From positions 1 through 56,475 of the forward strand of contig NZ_JAKKFI010000074.1 of assembly GCF_022230955.1 (NCBI RefSeq): 56,475 nt of DNA, written 5' to 3'. This document shows, piece by piece, positions 1 through 8,505 of this stretch (within the stretch, counting starts at the first letter, position 1; the number at the start of each line of letters is the position of its first letter). Made by a program: the position numbers and the translations under genes. Origin of the DNA: Micromonospora cabrerizensis (GTDB taxonomy: Bacteria > Actinomycetota > Actinomycetes > Mycobacteriales > Micromonosporaceae). A model generated the notes under the pieces. That model ran no database searches and had not been told where the DNA came from. It worked only from the letters and a program-made list of their open reading frames with translations.

Positions 1-51
1 GCCCCGCGCCCCGAGCCCCGCGCCCCGCGCCCCGAGCCCCGAGCCCCGAGC
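1..51. repeat. 7-bp tandem repeat (GCCCCGM)
   Basis: About seven consecutive copies of GCCCCGC or GCCCCGA run from the window edge, and the array may continue to the left. It is non-coding as far as can be seen and lies just beyond the terminator hairpin of the chitosanase gene. Simple GC-rich repeats of this kind vary easily in copy number; no function is claimed. Confidence 0.75.
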
Positions 52-54
52 ACG

Positions 55-85
55 GCTCAGGGCGCCGCGGGGCGGCGCCCTGAGC
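55..85 (-). terminator. hairpin terminator of the chitosanase gene
   Basis: A perfect 13-bp stem (GCTCAGGGCGCCG / CGGCGCCCTGAGC) closes a 5-nt loop. It lies about 100 bp downstream of the leftward chitosanase stop, with the 26-bp repeat array between. No T-run follows, which is usual for actinomycete terminators. Confidence 0.65.
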
Positions 86-93
86 GTCTGCGT

Positions 94-196
94 GCCGCCG
101 GACCAGCCGACGCGGAACCGCCGCCGGACTAGCCGATGCGGAACCGCCGCCGGACCAGCCGACGCGGAACCGCCGCCGGACTAGCCGATGCGGAAC
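94..196. repeat. 26-bp tandem repeat overlapping the chitosanase stop codon
   Basis: The string CGGAAC recurs at 113, 139, 165 and 191 with an exact 26-bp period, giving nearly four units. The rightmost unit is the real 3' end of the chitosanase gene (codons for Phe-Arg-Ile-Gly and the TAG stop). The other units are copies placed after it. Copies alternate between CTAG (a stop when read leftward) and CCAG with a linked ATG/ACG change. 26 is not a multiple of three, so the copies could not extend the protein in one frame. Confidence 0.85.
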
Positions 197-1386
197 TGGT
201 CGCCGTAGACGGCGAACGTCAACGGCGTGTTCAGGTTGAAGTTGCCGTTGTTGAGGAAGACCCGCTGGGCGGTGTCGACCCGGGACGTGTCCGAGTGGGC
301 CGCTTCCTTCTTCATCTCGATGACCCGCTCGTCGAGGAACGCGTTGAGCCAGGTCCGCTCGTCGCCGCCCTGCGCCGGGGGCTTCGCCCGAGCGAGGGCG
401 CGGTTGCGGATCTGGCGCATGCCCTCGTACCCGTGCATGACCGCCGCGTCGTAGTAGGCGAACTGACCGAGTGCCCGGACCTGGTCGTTCTTGCCGTCGC
501 GTACGGACGGGTTGAAGTAGACCCGGTCCCGCTCGGCCTCCTGGGCGGCCCGGAACACCGAGTCGTTGGCCGCGGTCCGCCAGTCGCGGGGGAAGTTCGG
601 GTCGAGGCCCGAGTGCGAGGGGGTGCCGTTGACGGCGCGCAGCGCCGGCAGGTAGCCGGCCAGCACGTTGCCCGGCTTGGTGGTCGTGTACCGCTGCACG
701 AGTTCGAGCATGTCGCCGGTGCCGGAGCAGAAGCCGATGATGCCGGCGGTGTAGCCGCGTCCGTCGCCGATGTCCTCGATGTAGGAGAACTGCGCACGCC
801 AGTCGAGCGAGGAGTTTTCCGCAGCTGAGACGAGCTGCATGGCGACGTCCTTCTTCGCCGGGTCGTCGAGGTTGGTCCCGGCCGGGGTGGTGGGCGTGGG
901 GTTGCCGCCGCCGCCGGGCAGGGTCCACTGCTGGTTCGAGGTGCCGCCGCAGGTCCAGATCTGCAACCGGGCGCCGTTCGCGGTGCTCCGGTCGGTGACG
1001 TCGAGGCACTTGCCGGAGGCGGAGTTGACGAGGGCGCCGTTGCTGGCGGTCCACTTCTGCGCGCCGGTGCCGTTGCAGTCGTACAACTGGATCTTGGCGC
1101 CGTTGGCGGTCGACGCGGCGGTCACGTCGAGACACTTGCCGAGTGCCCGGATCGAGTTGTCCGTGTTGCCGACGGTCCACGTCTGGGCCGCGCTGCCGTT
1201 GCAGTCGTAGAGCTGCACCGCCGTGCCGTTGGCCGAGCTGGCGGCGGCCACGTCGACGCATTTCCCGCCGAGGCCGGTGATCGGGCCGGCGGTCGCGGCG
1301 CTGGCCGACGGCAGGCCGTAACCGACGGCGGCGACGCCGATCAGCAGGGCGCCCACGACGTAGGCGGCTGTTCTCTTGTGAACCAT
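181..1386 (-). CDS. secreted GH46 chitosanase with N-terminal ricin-type CBM13
   Basis: 401 aa. Endo-hydrolysis of beta-1,4 links in chitosan outside the cell. Residues 1-31 are a Sec signal peptide ending ASA-A. Residues about 33-157 form a beta-trefoil lectin of three repeats, each with Cys pairs and a QxW-type box (AQTW, AQKW, NQQW). A Gly/Pro/Thr linker follows, then the GH46 domain from about 173. Catalytic Glu190 (SAAENSSLDW) and Asp208 (EDIGDGRGYT) have the 18-residue spacing known for Streptomyces chitosanase. The start at 1386 has GAGGAA about 6 nt upstream; an upstream in-frame start at 1470 would add 28 residues before the signal peptide and is rejected. Monocistronic. The lectin at the N-terminus is an addition to the minimal family layout. 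Confidence 0.93.
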   Translation of the reverse strand: MVHKRTAAYVVGALLIGVAAVGYGLPSASAATAGPITGLGGKCVDVAAASSANGTAVQLYDCNGSAAQTWTVGNTDNSIRALGKCLDVTAASTANGAKIQLYDCNGTGAQKWTASNGALVNSASGKCLDVTDRSTANGARLQIWTCGGTSNQQWTLPGGGGNPTPTTPAGTNLDDPAKKDVAMQLVSAAENSSLDWRAQFSYIEDIGDGRGYTAGIIGFCSGTGDMLELVQRYTTTKPGNVLAGYLPALRAVNGTPSHSGLDPNFPRDWRTAANDSVFRAAQEAERDRVYFNPSVRDGKNDQVRALGQFAYYDAAVMHGYEGMRQIRNRALARAKPPAQGGDERTWLNAFLDERVIEMKKEAAHSDTSRVDTAQRVFLNNGNFNLNTPLTFAVYGDQFRIG

Positions 1387-1686
1387 GGTGTTCCTCGGGG
1401 AAGGGGCGGCGTGCCGCCGGCCGGTCGGTGCCCGGCGCGGCGGATCGGCCCCGGCGGGCACCGCGAGCATCAGGAAACTGTATTAACAGATATCAGTACG
1501 TCGGTGCCTCGTCAATCGATGTCAGCAGGCCGTGACGACGCGTGTTCATCTCGGTGTTGGCGGGCGTACCGAGTAAGGACGGGCACCCGAGAGGTCGATG
1601 CCCGGCCCGCACAGTTAGATGTCGTCAGCAGTGCCGCGTTCCGGGCGAACAGACCCGGAACGGCACCGAGACGCAAGGAGCGCTTG

Positions 1687-2298
1687 ATGGCAGTCCCTCT
1701 CCGCCGTACCTGGTCGCTGTGGGCCACGGCCGCCGCCGTGCTCGTCGTGGCGGCGTTGTCCGCCTGCGGCGACGCCGACGCCGCCGACCCGGTCGCCGCG
1801 CCCACCACCGCGCCGACCGAGGCCACGCCGACCGGCGCCGCGCTCCCGGCGGTCAAGGGCAAGCTGCGCGGGTACGGCACGGTGCGGCAGCTCAGTGAGG
1901 CCGCGGACCTGGTGGTACGGGGTGAGGTCGAGGCGACCGGGTTCCGGGTGGACGAGGTGCTGCGCGCGGCGAACGGATCGTTCGTCGGGGTCGGGGCGCG
2001 GATCACGCTGGCCAGCCTGGACCGGGGCGTGGCGGACATGGCGCACATGTCCACGCTTACGGCGGGTCAGGTCGTGGTGCTGTACCTCGCCGCGGACCCG
2101 GCGGCCCCGACGTTCCGCACCCTCAGTGGCGACTTCGGGGTGTTCGACGTGACCGGGGCCGGTGACGACGCGGTCGCGGTGTCCCGCTCGCAGGCCATGG
2201 CCGTCAGCGGCCTGGTCGCCGAGGACCCGACCGCGTCCGGCCGGGGCTTCCGCACCACCCTCGGCCAGCTCCGCGCCGTCGCCGCACAGGTGAAGTAG
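1687..2298 (+). CDS. putative lipoprotein of unknown function
   Basis: 203 aa. The first 27 residues are a type II signal peptide with lipobox LSAC, so the mature protein is probably anchored outside the membrane through that Cys. An Ala/Thr/Pro-rich linker follows, then a roughly 150-residue domain with alternating beta-like segments (VVRGEVEATGFRVDEVL, AGQVVVLYLA). I do not recognise the family; the pattern resembles small secreted proteins that handle a metal or carry a regulated beta fold, but nothing decides this. AAGGAG lies 8 nt before the ATG. It stands alone and ends at a bidirectional hairpin shared with the GH43 gene. Confidence 0.8.
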   Translation: MAVPLRRTWSLWATAAAVLVVAALSACGDADAADPVAAPTTAPTEATPTGAALPAVKGKLRGYGTVRQLSEAADLVVRGEVEATGFRVDEVLRAANGSFVGVGARITLASLDRGVADMAHMSTLTAGQVVVLYLAADPAAPTFRTLSGDFGVFDVTGAGDDAVAVSRSQAMAVSGLVAEDPTASGRGFRTTLGQLRAVAAQVK

Positions 2299-2310
2299 GA
2301 CGACTAATTC

Positions 2311-2340
2311 GCGGGCGGCACCCACCGGGGTGCCGCCCGC
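2311..2340. terminator. bidirectional terminator
   Basis: A perfect 13-bp stem (GCGGGCGGCACCC / GGGTGCCGCCCGC) with loop ACCG lies between the convergent lipoprotein and GH43 genes. Confidence 0.8.
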
Positions 2341-2344
2341 GTGC

Positions 2345-3970
2345 TCACTGCTCCCGGTAGGTGGCCAGATCGAAGTCGGCGTACGCGCCGTCACCGCCGA
2401 GGTCCTGCACCCACAGGCCCAGGAACGCCCCGGTGAAGCCCCACGCCGCCGGCTCACCGTCGATGATCAGCGCGGCGTGCTCGTCGGACAGGATCGTCGC
2501 GTCCAGGTCGACCGGTAGCCGCTGCCAACCGGTGCCGAGGTCATAGTCGAAACGCACCACCGGCCCCTCGAACACGGCCCGCAGACCGACCCGCTCGACG
2601 CCGCTGGCGTCGACGGTCAGTTCCGGGTACGGGGTGCGCCGCCCGTTGTCGGAACTGAGCAGCTCCAGCACCGTCCGCCCGTCGTCGGCGCGGGTCAGGT
2701 AGAGGTGGTGCCAGTTGAGGGTGTTGTAGTAGGCGGTGAGCCCGGCGAGCTGACGGTGGTCGACCGGGTCGAACTCCAGCACGGTCTCCAGGGAGCAGTG
2801 CATCGCGCCGACGCGTCGCCCGACCAGGCTGGGGGCCTGTCGACCGACCGGCGACTGCCCGCCGTGGATGCGAAGGTGCGACGGGCGGCTGTGCAGGTCG
2901 ACCCAGTCAGCGGTGGCCGGCCGGCGCAGCGTCGACCAGCACAGGCCCAGCTCCGGGGCCTCGAAGTGGTCGGTGTCGGGCTCCGCCGGCCACGGGTGCG
3001 CGGGCAGGTCCGGTGCGACGACCTCGTCTGCTGGCACCCCTCCGGCGATCTGCGGCCAGCCGTCCGACGGCCACTCGACCCGCTGGATCGCGGTCTCCCG
3101 GCCGAGCACGCAACTGCCCAGTGGGGAGTAGGGGCGACCCACCAGGTGGGCCAGGTACCACTCGCCGCCCTGCGTACGGACCAGGCTGCCGTGACCCGCC
3201 TTCTGCAACCGGAGTTCGGGGCGGCCGACGGAGGTGAGCAGCGGGCCGTCCGGGTCCACCTCGTACGGCCCGAACAGCTCCCGGGACCGCGCCACGGTGA
3301 CCTGGTGCTCCCAGCTCGTGCCTCCCTCGGCGGTGATCAGCCAGTACCAGCCGTCGTGCCGGTAGAGATGCGGGCCCTCGGTGACCCCGACCGGCGTGCC
3401 GGTGAACAGGATGCGCGGCCGGCCGACCAGGCTGCGCGCGGCCCGGTCGTACTGCTGGATCTCGATGCCGCCGAAGCGGTCCCGGCCGGGTCGCCAGTCC
3501 GCGCTCATGCTCAGCAGCCAACTGGTGCCGTCGTCGTCGTGGAACAGCGCGGCGTCGAACCCACGCCCGTGCAGTTTCACCGGATCCGACCAGGGGCCGT
3601 TGATGTCCTCGGCGGTGACCAGGAAGTTCTGCGGGTCCCAGTAGCCGCTGGCAAAGCTGGCCACGTCGCTGTAGACGAGATGGAACTGACCGTCGTGGTA
3701 CGTCAGGTCGGGTGCCCACACCCCGTTGGAGTCGCCGCAGCCACGCAGGTCGAGCAGGCGGCGGTCGGTGAGAACCCCGCCCAGGGGGCGCCAGTTCACG
3801 AGATCACGCGAATGGTGCACACGCACGCCCGGATACCACTCGAACGTCGAGGTGGCCAGGTAGTAGTCGTCCCCGACGCGCAGGATCGACGGGTCCGGGT
3901 GGAACCCGGCGAGGACGGGATTGCGGATCGACCGGGTAGCGGTCGCCACGTTAGCGAGGTCGGTCGACAC
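2345..3970 (-). CDS. GH43 beta-xylosidase / alpha-L-arabinofuranosidase
   Basis: 541 aa, the usual size of intracellular GH43 xylosidases with a C-terminal jelly-roll domain. No signal peptide, so it probably acts on imported xylo- or arabino-oligosaccharides. The five-bladed propeller occupies about 15-315. The expected acidic triad is visible: Asp26 (FHPDPS), Asp139 (GFDAALF) and Glu198 (VTEGPHLY). Residues about 330-541 look like the concanavalin-type accessory domain of this subfamily (ends with WVQDLGGDGAYADFD). It diverges from the sugar ABC transporter operon across a 252-bp regulatory gap, which fits the product of the enzyme being the transported ligand's breakdown step. Xylosidase versus arabinosidase cannot be separated by eye. 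Confidence 0.88.
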   Translation of the reverse strand: MSTDLANVATATRSIRNPVLAGFHPDPSILRVGDDYYLATSTFEWYPGVRVHHSRDLVNWRPLGGVLTDRRLLDLRGCGDSNGVWAPDLTYHDGQFHLVYSDVASFASGYWDPQNFLVTAEDINGPWSDPVKLHGRGFDAALFHDDDGTSWLLSMSADWRPGRDRFGGIEIQQYDRAARSLVGRPRILFTGTPVGVTEGPHLYRHDGWYWLITAEGGTSWEHQVTVARSRELFGPYEVDPDGPLLTSVGRPELRLQKAGHGSLVRTQGGEWYLAHLVGRPYSPLGSCVLGRETAIQRVEWPSDGWPQIAGGVPADEVVAPDLPAHPWPAEPDTDHFEAPELGLCWSTLRRPATADWVDLHSRPSHLRIHGGQSPVGRQAPSLVGRRVGAMHCSLETVLEFDPVDHRQLAGLTAYYNTLNWHHLYLTRADDGRTVLELLSSDNGRRTPYPELTVDASGVERVGLRAVFEGPVVRFDYDLGTGWQRLPVDLDATILSDEHAALIIDGEPAAWGFTGAFLGLWVQDLGGDGAYADFDLATYREQ

Positions 3971-4000
3971 GAGGGCTCCTCTGGACGGGGCTGTCTGGAA

Positions 4001-4152
4001 CTTCCGGAAACTTGCGGTCCCGGATCACTGGAAGTCCTGACTACGCTAGCCGGTCTTTTCGCAATAGGACAGAGGTCTTGACCGTTGCGGAAACAGCTCG
4101 TAGCGTGCCGGCCATCGACCGGTAATACCGGCGAAGCTTTGAAAGTTCCGGA
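4001..4152. promoter_or_regulatory. divergent control region with repeated operator-like motif
   Basis: The gap between the GH43 gene and the transporter operon contains CTTCCGGAAACTTGC at 4001-4015 and CTTTGAAAGTTCCGGA at 4137-4152. They share the core AAGTT(T)CCGGA in opposite orientation and flank the predicted forward promoter. The LacI-type regulator at the operon's end is the obvious candidate binder. The palindromes are imperfect, so this is a suggestion. Confidence 0.4.
4078..4106 (+). promoter_or_regulatory. sigma-70-like promoter of the sugar transporter operon
   Basis: TTGACC at 4078-4083, a 17-nt spacer and TAGCGT at 4101-4106 give a good housekeeping-type promoter about 115 bp before the solute-binding protein start. 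Confidence 0.55.
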
Positions 4153-4222
4153 GATCCATAGGTTCCACCCCGCCGGCTCGGCCGGCGTCCGAGCACCCCG
4201 TGAGTCCCCGAAGGGATGGATC

Positions 4223-5518
4223 ATGACCACGCACCTTTCCCGCCGAACGCTGCTCGGCCTCGCCGGTGCCGGCGCCGGCGCCTACCTGCTGAGCGCCTGT
4301 AGCGGCGACGAGGGATCCAGCGACCCGAACGCCCCGCAGACCATCAACTGGTGGCACATCCAGAACACCGACCCGATGCTGCCGGTCTGGGCCGCGATGG
4401 CCAACGAGTACAAGACGGCACACAGCAACGTCACGTTGACGATCCAGCCCCTGGAGAACGAGGCCTTCAAGGCCAAGCTCACCACCGCCACCCAGGCGGG
4501 CGACCCGCCCGACCTCTTCCAGTCCTGGGGTGGCGGTGTGCTCAAGCAGCAGGTCGACGCGGGCCTGGTCAAGGACCTCACCGACGACGTGAAGGACCTG
4601 GTCGGCGGCATCCTGCCCGCCGCCATGCAGCCCTACACGATCGACGGCAAGATCTACGGCATTCCGTTCGACATCGGCATGGTCGGGTTCTGGTACAACA
4701 AGGACCTCTTCACCCGCGCCGGCATCACCGAGGCTCCCGCCACCTGGGCCGCCCTGCTCGACGCCGTCCGCAAGCTCAAGACCGCCGGCATCACTCCGGT
4801 CGCGCTGGCTGGCAAGGACAAGTGGCCCGCCCACTTCTACTGGTCCTACCTCGCGATGCGCATCGGCGGGGTGGGCGCGTTGCAGAAGGCCGTCGACGAC
4901 AAGAACTTCGACACCCCTGACCTCGCCGCGGCCGGCGAGCGGCTCAAGGAGCTCGTCGACCTGCAGCCCTTCCAGAAGGGGTTCCTGGGCGCCGAGTTCG
5001 GCTCGCCCGACGGGCAGGCCGCCACGATGGGCAACGGCGGCGCGGCCATGGAGCTGATGGGGCAGTGGGCACCGGCGGTGCAGGCGTCCAGCTCCACCAG
5101 CAAGAAGGGCCTCGGCGACAAGCTCGGCTTCTTCCCGTTCCCGGCCGTGGACGGCGGCAAGGGCACGTCGACCGAGGTCTTCGGCGGCGGTAACGGTTTC
5201 GCCGTCGGCAAGGACGCCCCGGCCGCCACCATCGACTTCCTGAAGTTCCTGCTCAGCGTCGACAACCAGAAGCGGTCCGCGCAGACCGGCGCGGTGCTGC
5301 CCACGGTCAAGGACGCCACCTCGGCGATCAGCGACGCCAACAACAAGGTCGTCGCGGAGACCCTGGCCAAGAACACCGGCTTCCAGCTCTACCTCGACCA
5401 GGCGTACGCGCCCGCACTCGGGCAGCAGATCAACGACAGCGTGGCCGAGATCATCGCCGGCAAGAAGTCGCCGGCGGCGATCCTCAAGGACATCACGCAG
5501 GTGGCGAAGACCGCCTGA
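4223..5518 (+). CDS. ABC sugar transporter, solute-binding lipoprotein
   Basis: 431 aa. Extracellular binding protein of the CUT1 oligosaccharide family (COG1653 type). The N-terminus has both a twin-arginine motif (SRRTLLGLAG) and a lipobox (LLSAC at about 27), so it is probably a Tat-exported lipoprotein. Typical family segments are present: an early INWWH strand, the GDPPDLFQSWGGG turn and the YGIPFDIGMVGFWYNKDLF region. The start at 4223 has AAGGGA about 8 nt upstream; an in-frame extension to 4085 has no ribosome site and would bury the signal peptide. First gene of an operon with two permeases and a LacI regulator. No ATPase gene is present, so a shared MsiK-type ATPase elsewhere is assumed. 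Ligand likely a xylan- or arabinan-derived oligosaccharide, from the GH43 neighbour. Confidence 0.9.
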   Translation: MTTHLSRRTLLGLAGAGAGAYLLSACSGDEGSSDPNAPQTINWWHIQNTDPMLPVWAAMANEYKTAHSNVTLTIQPLENEAFKAKLTTATQAGDPPDLFQSWGGGVLKQQVDAGLVKDLTDDVKDLVGGILPAAMQPYTIDGKIYGIPFDIGMVGFWYNKDLFTRAGITEAPATWAALLDAVRKLKTAGITPVALAGKDKWPAHFYWSYLAMRIGGVGALQKAVDDKNFDTPDLAAAGERLKELVDLQPFQKGFLGAEFGSPDGQAATMGNGGAAMELMGQWAPAVQASSSTSKKGLGDKLGFFPFPAVDGGKGTSTEVFGGGNGFAVGKDAPAATIDFLKFLLSVDNQKRSAQTGAVLPTVKDATSAISDANNKVVAETLAKNTGFQLYLDQAYAPALGQQINDSVAEIIAGKKSPAAILKDITQVAKTA

Positions 5519-5570
5519 CCGTGATCCAGCACCCATCCGTAGCCGGCCGTAGAACCCGAGTGGAGCAGGC

Positions 5571-6569
5571 ATGACCAGGCCATCGACCGTGTCGGACACG
5601 AGGCGCGGCGACACGGCGACCGATCCGCCGGCACCGGGGCCGGGCACCGCGCGACAGCGCGGCCGCCAGCCCCGGCCGGGCCGGGGTGGCGTCCTCGCCG
5701 TGTTCCTGGCGCCTGCCCTGGCGCTGTTCCTGCTGCTCGTCCTCGCCCCCATCGTGGTGGCCGGCTACGCCAGCCTCTACAAATGGAACGGGTTCGGGCT
5801 GCCGGAGAACTTCATCGGGCTGGACAACTACACCCGAGCCTTCGGCGACCCGACCTTCCGCGGCGACCTGCAGCGCGGCCTCGTGCTGGTGGTGCTGTCC
5901 CTGGTCGTGCAGCTGCCGGCCGCGCTGGCCCTGGCCATGCTCCTCAACCAGCCGCTTCGCGGCCGGGCCGTCTACCGGCTGATCTTCTTCGCCCCGTACG
6001 TGCTCTCCGAGGTCACCACGGCCGTCCTGTTCACCCTGGTGTTCTCACCGAACCGAGGGCTGGGCGAGGGGGTCTCCCGGTGGCTGGGCGCCGACGCGGG
6101 CGCGGTCTTCGCCGACCCGGACACGGTGCTGTTCGCCGTCTTCCTGGTGGTGTCCTGGAAGTACTTCGGCCTCTACATGATGCTCTTCCTGGCCGCCCGG
6201 CAGGGGATCCCGAAGGAGCTGTCCGAGGCGGCGGTCACCGACGGCGCCACCGCGTGGCAGGCGTTCCGACACGTCACCCTGCCCCTGCTCGGCCCGACGA
6301 TCCGGATCAGCGTGTTCCTGTCCGTCATCGGCACCATCCAACTGTTCGACATGGTCTGGGTGCTCACCGGCGGTGGTCCGATCCACTCCTCGGAGACGCT
6401 GGCCGTCACGATGTACCAGTACGGCTTCCGCCGCTTCGAGGTCGGCTACGCGAGCGCCATCAGCATCGTCATGTTCCTGTTGAGCCTCGTCTTCGCCCTG
6501 CTCTACCAACGCATCGTGCTGCGTCGTGACACCGCGGGCGCGATCACCAACCAGGGAGGCCAGCGATGA
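5571..6569 (+). CDS. ABC sugar transporter permease (MalF type)
   Basis: 332 aa, six or more membrane spans after a basic, proline-rich cytoplasmic N-terminus of about 38 residues. The EAA loop that docks the ATPase is clear (ELSEAAVTDGATAWQAF, near residue 215-235), followed by TLPLLGPTI. It ends overlapping the next permease by 4 bp (ATGA), so the two are translationally coupled. Together with the preceding binding protein they form a CUT1 importer for the predicted xylo/arabino-oligosaccharide. Confidence 0.92.
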   Translation: MTRPSTVSDTRRGDTATDPPAPGPGTARQRGRQPRPGRGGVLAVFLAPALALFLLLVLAPIVVAGYASLYKWNGFGLPENFIGLDNYTRAFGDPTFRGDLQRGLVLVVLSLVVQLPAALALAMLLNQPLRGRAVYRLIFFAPYVLSEVTTAVLFTLVFSPNRGLGEGVSRWLGADAGAVFADPDTVLFAVFLVVSWKYFGLYMMLFLAARQGIPKELSEAAVTDGATAWQAFRHVTLPLLGPTIRISVFLSVIGTIQLFDMVWVLTGGGPIHSSETLAVTMYQYGFRRFEVGYASAISIVMFLLSLVFALLYQRIVLRRDTAGAITNQGGQR

Positions 6570-7402
6570 CCGCCACGGCGAGCCGTGCCCAGCGGACCCG
6601 CAGCGTCGTGCTGCACCTCGTCTGCATCGCCGTCGGCGCGCTCATCGTCGTGCCGGTGTGGTTCGGCGTGCTCGGCGGCTTCAAGGACAACGGCCAACTG
6701 TCCACCAACCCGCTGGGCTGGCCCGACCCCTGGGTGCCGAACTATCTCGACATCCTGGGCAACGGCGTGTTCTGGCGGCAGCTCGGCAACAGTCTCCTCA
6801 TCGCCGTGAGCAGCACCGTCATCGTCGTCGGCGCGGCGGCGATGGCCGCCTTCGTCTTCGCTCGCTACGCCTTCCGGGGCCGCGAGTTCCTGGTGACGCT
6901 GTTCGCGATCGGCCTGATGTTCCCGTTCGCGGTGGCCATCCTGCCGCTGTTCGTCCTGCTGCGCGGCATGAACCTGTTGGACAACCCGCTCGGTGTGATC
7001 CTGCCCCAGGCCGCCTTCGGGCTGCCGATCACCATCATCATCCTGCGTCAGTTCTTCCGGACCATCCCGGCCGAGGTCGAGGAGGCCGCCGTCCTCGACG
7101 GCTGCGGCTCGTTCGGGTTCTTCTGGCGGGTCCTGCTGCCGATGGCCCGTCCGGCCCTGGCCACCGTGTCGGTGCTGGCCATCGTGACCAGCTGGAACAA
7201 CTTCATGCTCCCGCTGGTCGTCTTCAGCGACCAGAGCTGGTGGACGCTGCCCGTCGGGGTCCAGGCCTTCCAGGGTCAGTACGCCGACGACACCGCACGG
7301 GTGCTCGCGTACGTCGTGCTGTCCATGTTGCCGGCCCTGGGCTTCTACGCCGTGGCCGAACGCCAGCTCATCGGCGGTCTGACCGGCAGCGTGAAGGGGT
7401 GA
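6566..7402 (+). CDS. ABC sugar transporter permease (MalG type)
   Basis: 278 aa, six predicted membrane spans. The EAA motif reads EVEEAAVLDGCGSFGFF with LLPMARPAL after it, as in MalG-type inner-membrane components. Begins within the stop codon of the MalF-type gene. The C-terminus (AERQLIGGLTGSVKG) is the usual ending of this family. It lies 53 bp before the LacI gene and is probably on the same transcript. Confidence 0.92.
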   Translation: MTATASRAQRTRSVVLHLVCIAVGALIVVPVWFGVLGGFKDNGQLSTNPLGWPDPWVPNYLDILGNGVFWRQLGNSLLIAVSSTVIVVGAAAMAAFVFARYAFRGREFLVTLFAIGLMFPFAVAILPLFVLLRGMNLLDNPLGVILPQAAFGLPITIIILRQFFRTIPAEVEEAAVLDGCGSFGFFWRVLLPMARPALATVSVLAIVTSWNNFMLPLVVFSDQSWWTLPVGVQAFQGQYADDTARVLAYVVLSMLPALGFYAVAERQLIGGLTGSVKG

Positions 7403-7455
7403 CACCGCGTCACCGCGAGCAGACCTGACGCTTCCAGCACGACGAAGGGAGGACC

Positions 7456-8499
7456 GTGGGCACGGAGAACGGCCGAAACGTCACCATCGCCATGATCGCG
7501 CGGTTGGCCGGTGTCTCCGTGCCCACGGTCTCCCGGGTCATCAACGGTCGTTCCGACGTCGCGCCGGACACCCGGGAGCGCGTCGAGGCGCTGCTCAACC
7601 GGCACGGTTACCGCCGCCGGTCACCGGCGCGACGCACCGACGCCGCCCTCATCGACCTGGTCTTCAACGACCTGGACAGCCCGTGGGCCGTGGAGATCAT
7701 CCGCGGGGTGGAGGACGTCGGCCAGAGCAGCGGCGTCGGCACCGTCGTATCAGCCATCCACTGGCGCATCTCCTCGGCCAAGCAGTGGCTCGACAACATG
7801 CGCACGCGCTCCACCGAGGGCATCATCTTCGTGACCTCGATGGTGAACCCGCCACTGCAGGCGGAGCTGCGCCGCCTGCACCTGCCGGTGGTCATCATCG
7901 ACCCCGCCGGGGTGGACCCCCAGGAGTCACCGACCATCGGCGCCACCAACTGGGCGGGCAGCCTGAGCGCCAACCAGTACCTGATCAACCTCGGTCACCG
8001 TCGCATCGGCTTCATCGCCGGCCCACCGCACCTGATGTGCAGCCGGGCCCGGATGGACGGCTACCGGGCCGCCCTCGGCGCCGCCGACATCCCCGTCGAC
8101 GACGCCCTCATCCGACCCGGCAACTTCTACCACGAGGCCGGGTTCAGCGCGGGCAGCCAGTTGCTGGCCCTGCCCGACCCGCCCACCGCCATCTTCGCCT
8201 CCAGTGACCAGATGGCCCTCGGCGTCTACGAGGCGGTTCGCAAGCGCGGCCTGCGGGTGCCCGACGACATCAGCGTGGTCGGCTTCGACGACCTGCCGGA
8301 GGTCCGCTGGTGCTCACCGCCGCTGACCACCGTCCGTCAGCCCCTCGCCGAGATGGGTATGCTGGCCGCACGGACCGTGCTGCGCCTCGCCGGCGGCGAG
8401 AAGACCGAAAGCCCCCGGGTCGAGCTGGCCACCGAACTCATCGTGCGCGACAGCGCCGCACCGCCGCGCGCGTCCTCGCCGGGGCGGCCACGGTCGTGA
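7456..8499 (+). CDS. LacI-family transcriptional regulator
   Basis: 347 aa. The helix-turn-helix at residues 9-33 (VTIAMIARLAGVSVPTVSRV) and hinge (INGRSDVAPDTRERV) are typical LacI; the rest is a periplasmic-binding-protein-like sensor with the GFDDLPEVRWCSPPLTTV segment near the C-terminus. GTG start with GGGAGG 5 nt upstream. As the last gene of the transporter operon it probably represses the operon and the divergent GH43 gene until the imported sugar binds. It ends 6 bp from the convergent DUF218 gene. Confidence 0.92.
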   Translation: MGTENGRNVTIAMIARLAGVSVPTVSRVINGRSDVAPDTRERVEALLNRHGYRRRSPARRTDAALIDLVFNDLDSPWAVEIIRGVEDVGQSSGVGTVVSAIHWRISSAKQWLDNMRTRSTEGIIFVTSMVNPPLQAELRRLHLPVVIIDPAGVDPQESPTIGATNWAGSLSANQYLINLGHRRIGFIAGPPHLMCSRARMDGYRAALGAADIPVDDALIRPGNFYHEAGFSAGSQLLALPDPPTAIFASSDQMALGVYEAVRKRGLRVPDDISVVGFDDLPEVRWCSPPLTTVRQPLAEMGMLAARTVLRLAGGEKTESPRVELATELIVRDSAAPPRASSPGRPRS

Positions 8500-8505
8500 C
8501 ACCGT

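Noticed and set aside
4046..5752. 568-codon - strand frame opposite the first solute-binding protein
   Set aside because: Shadow of a gene with clear lipobox and binding-protein segments.
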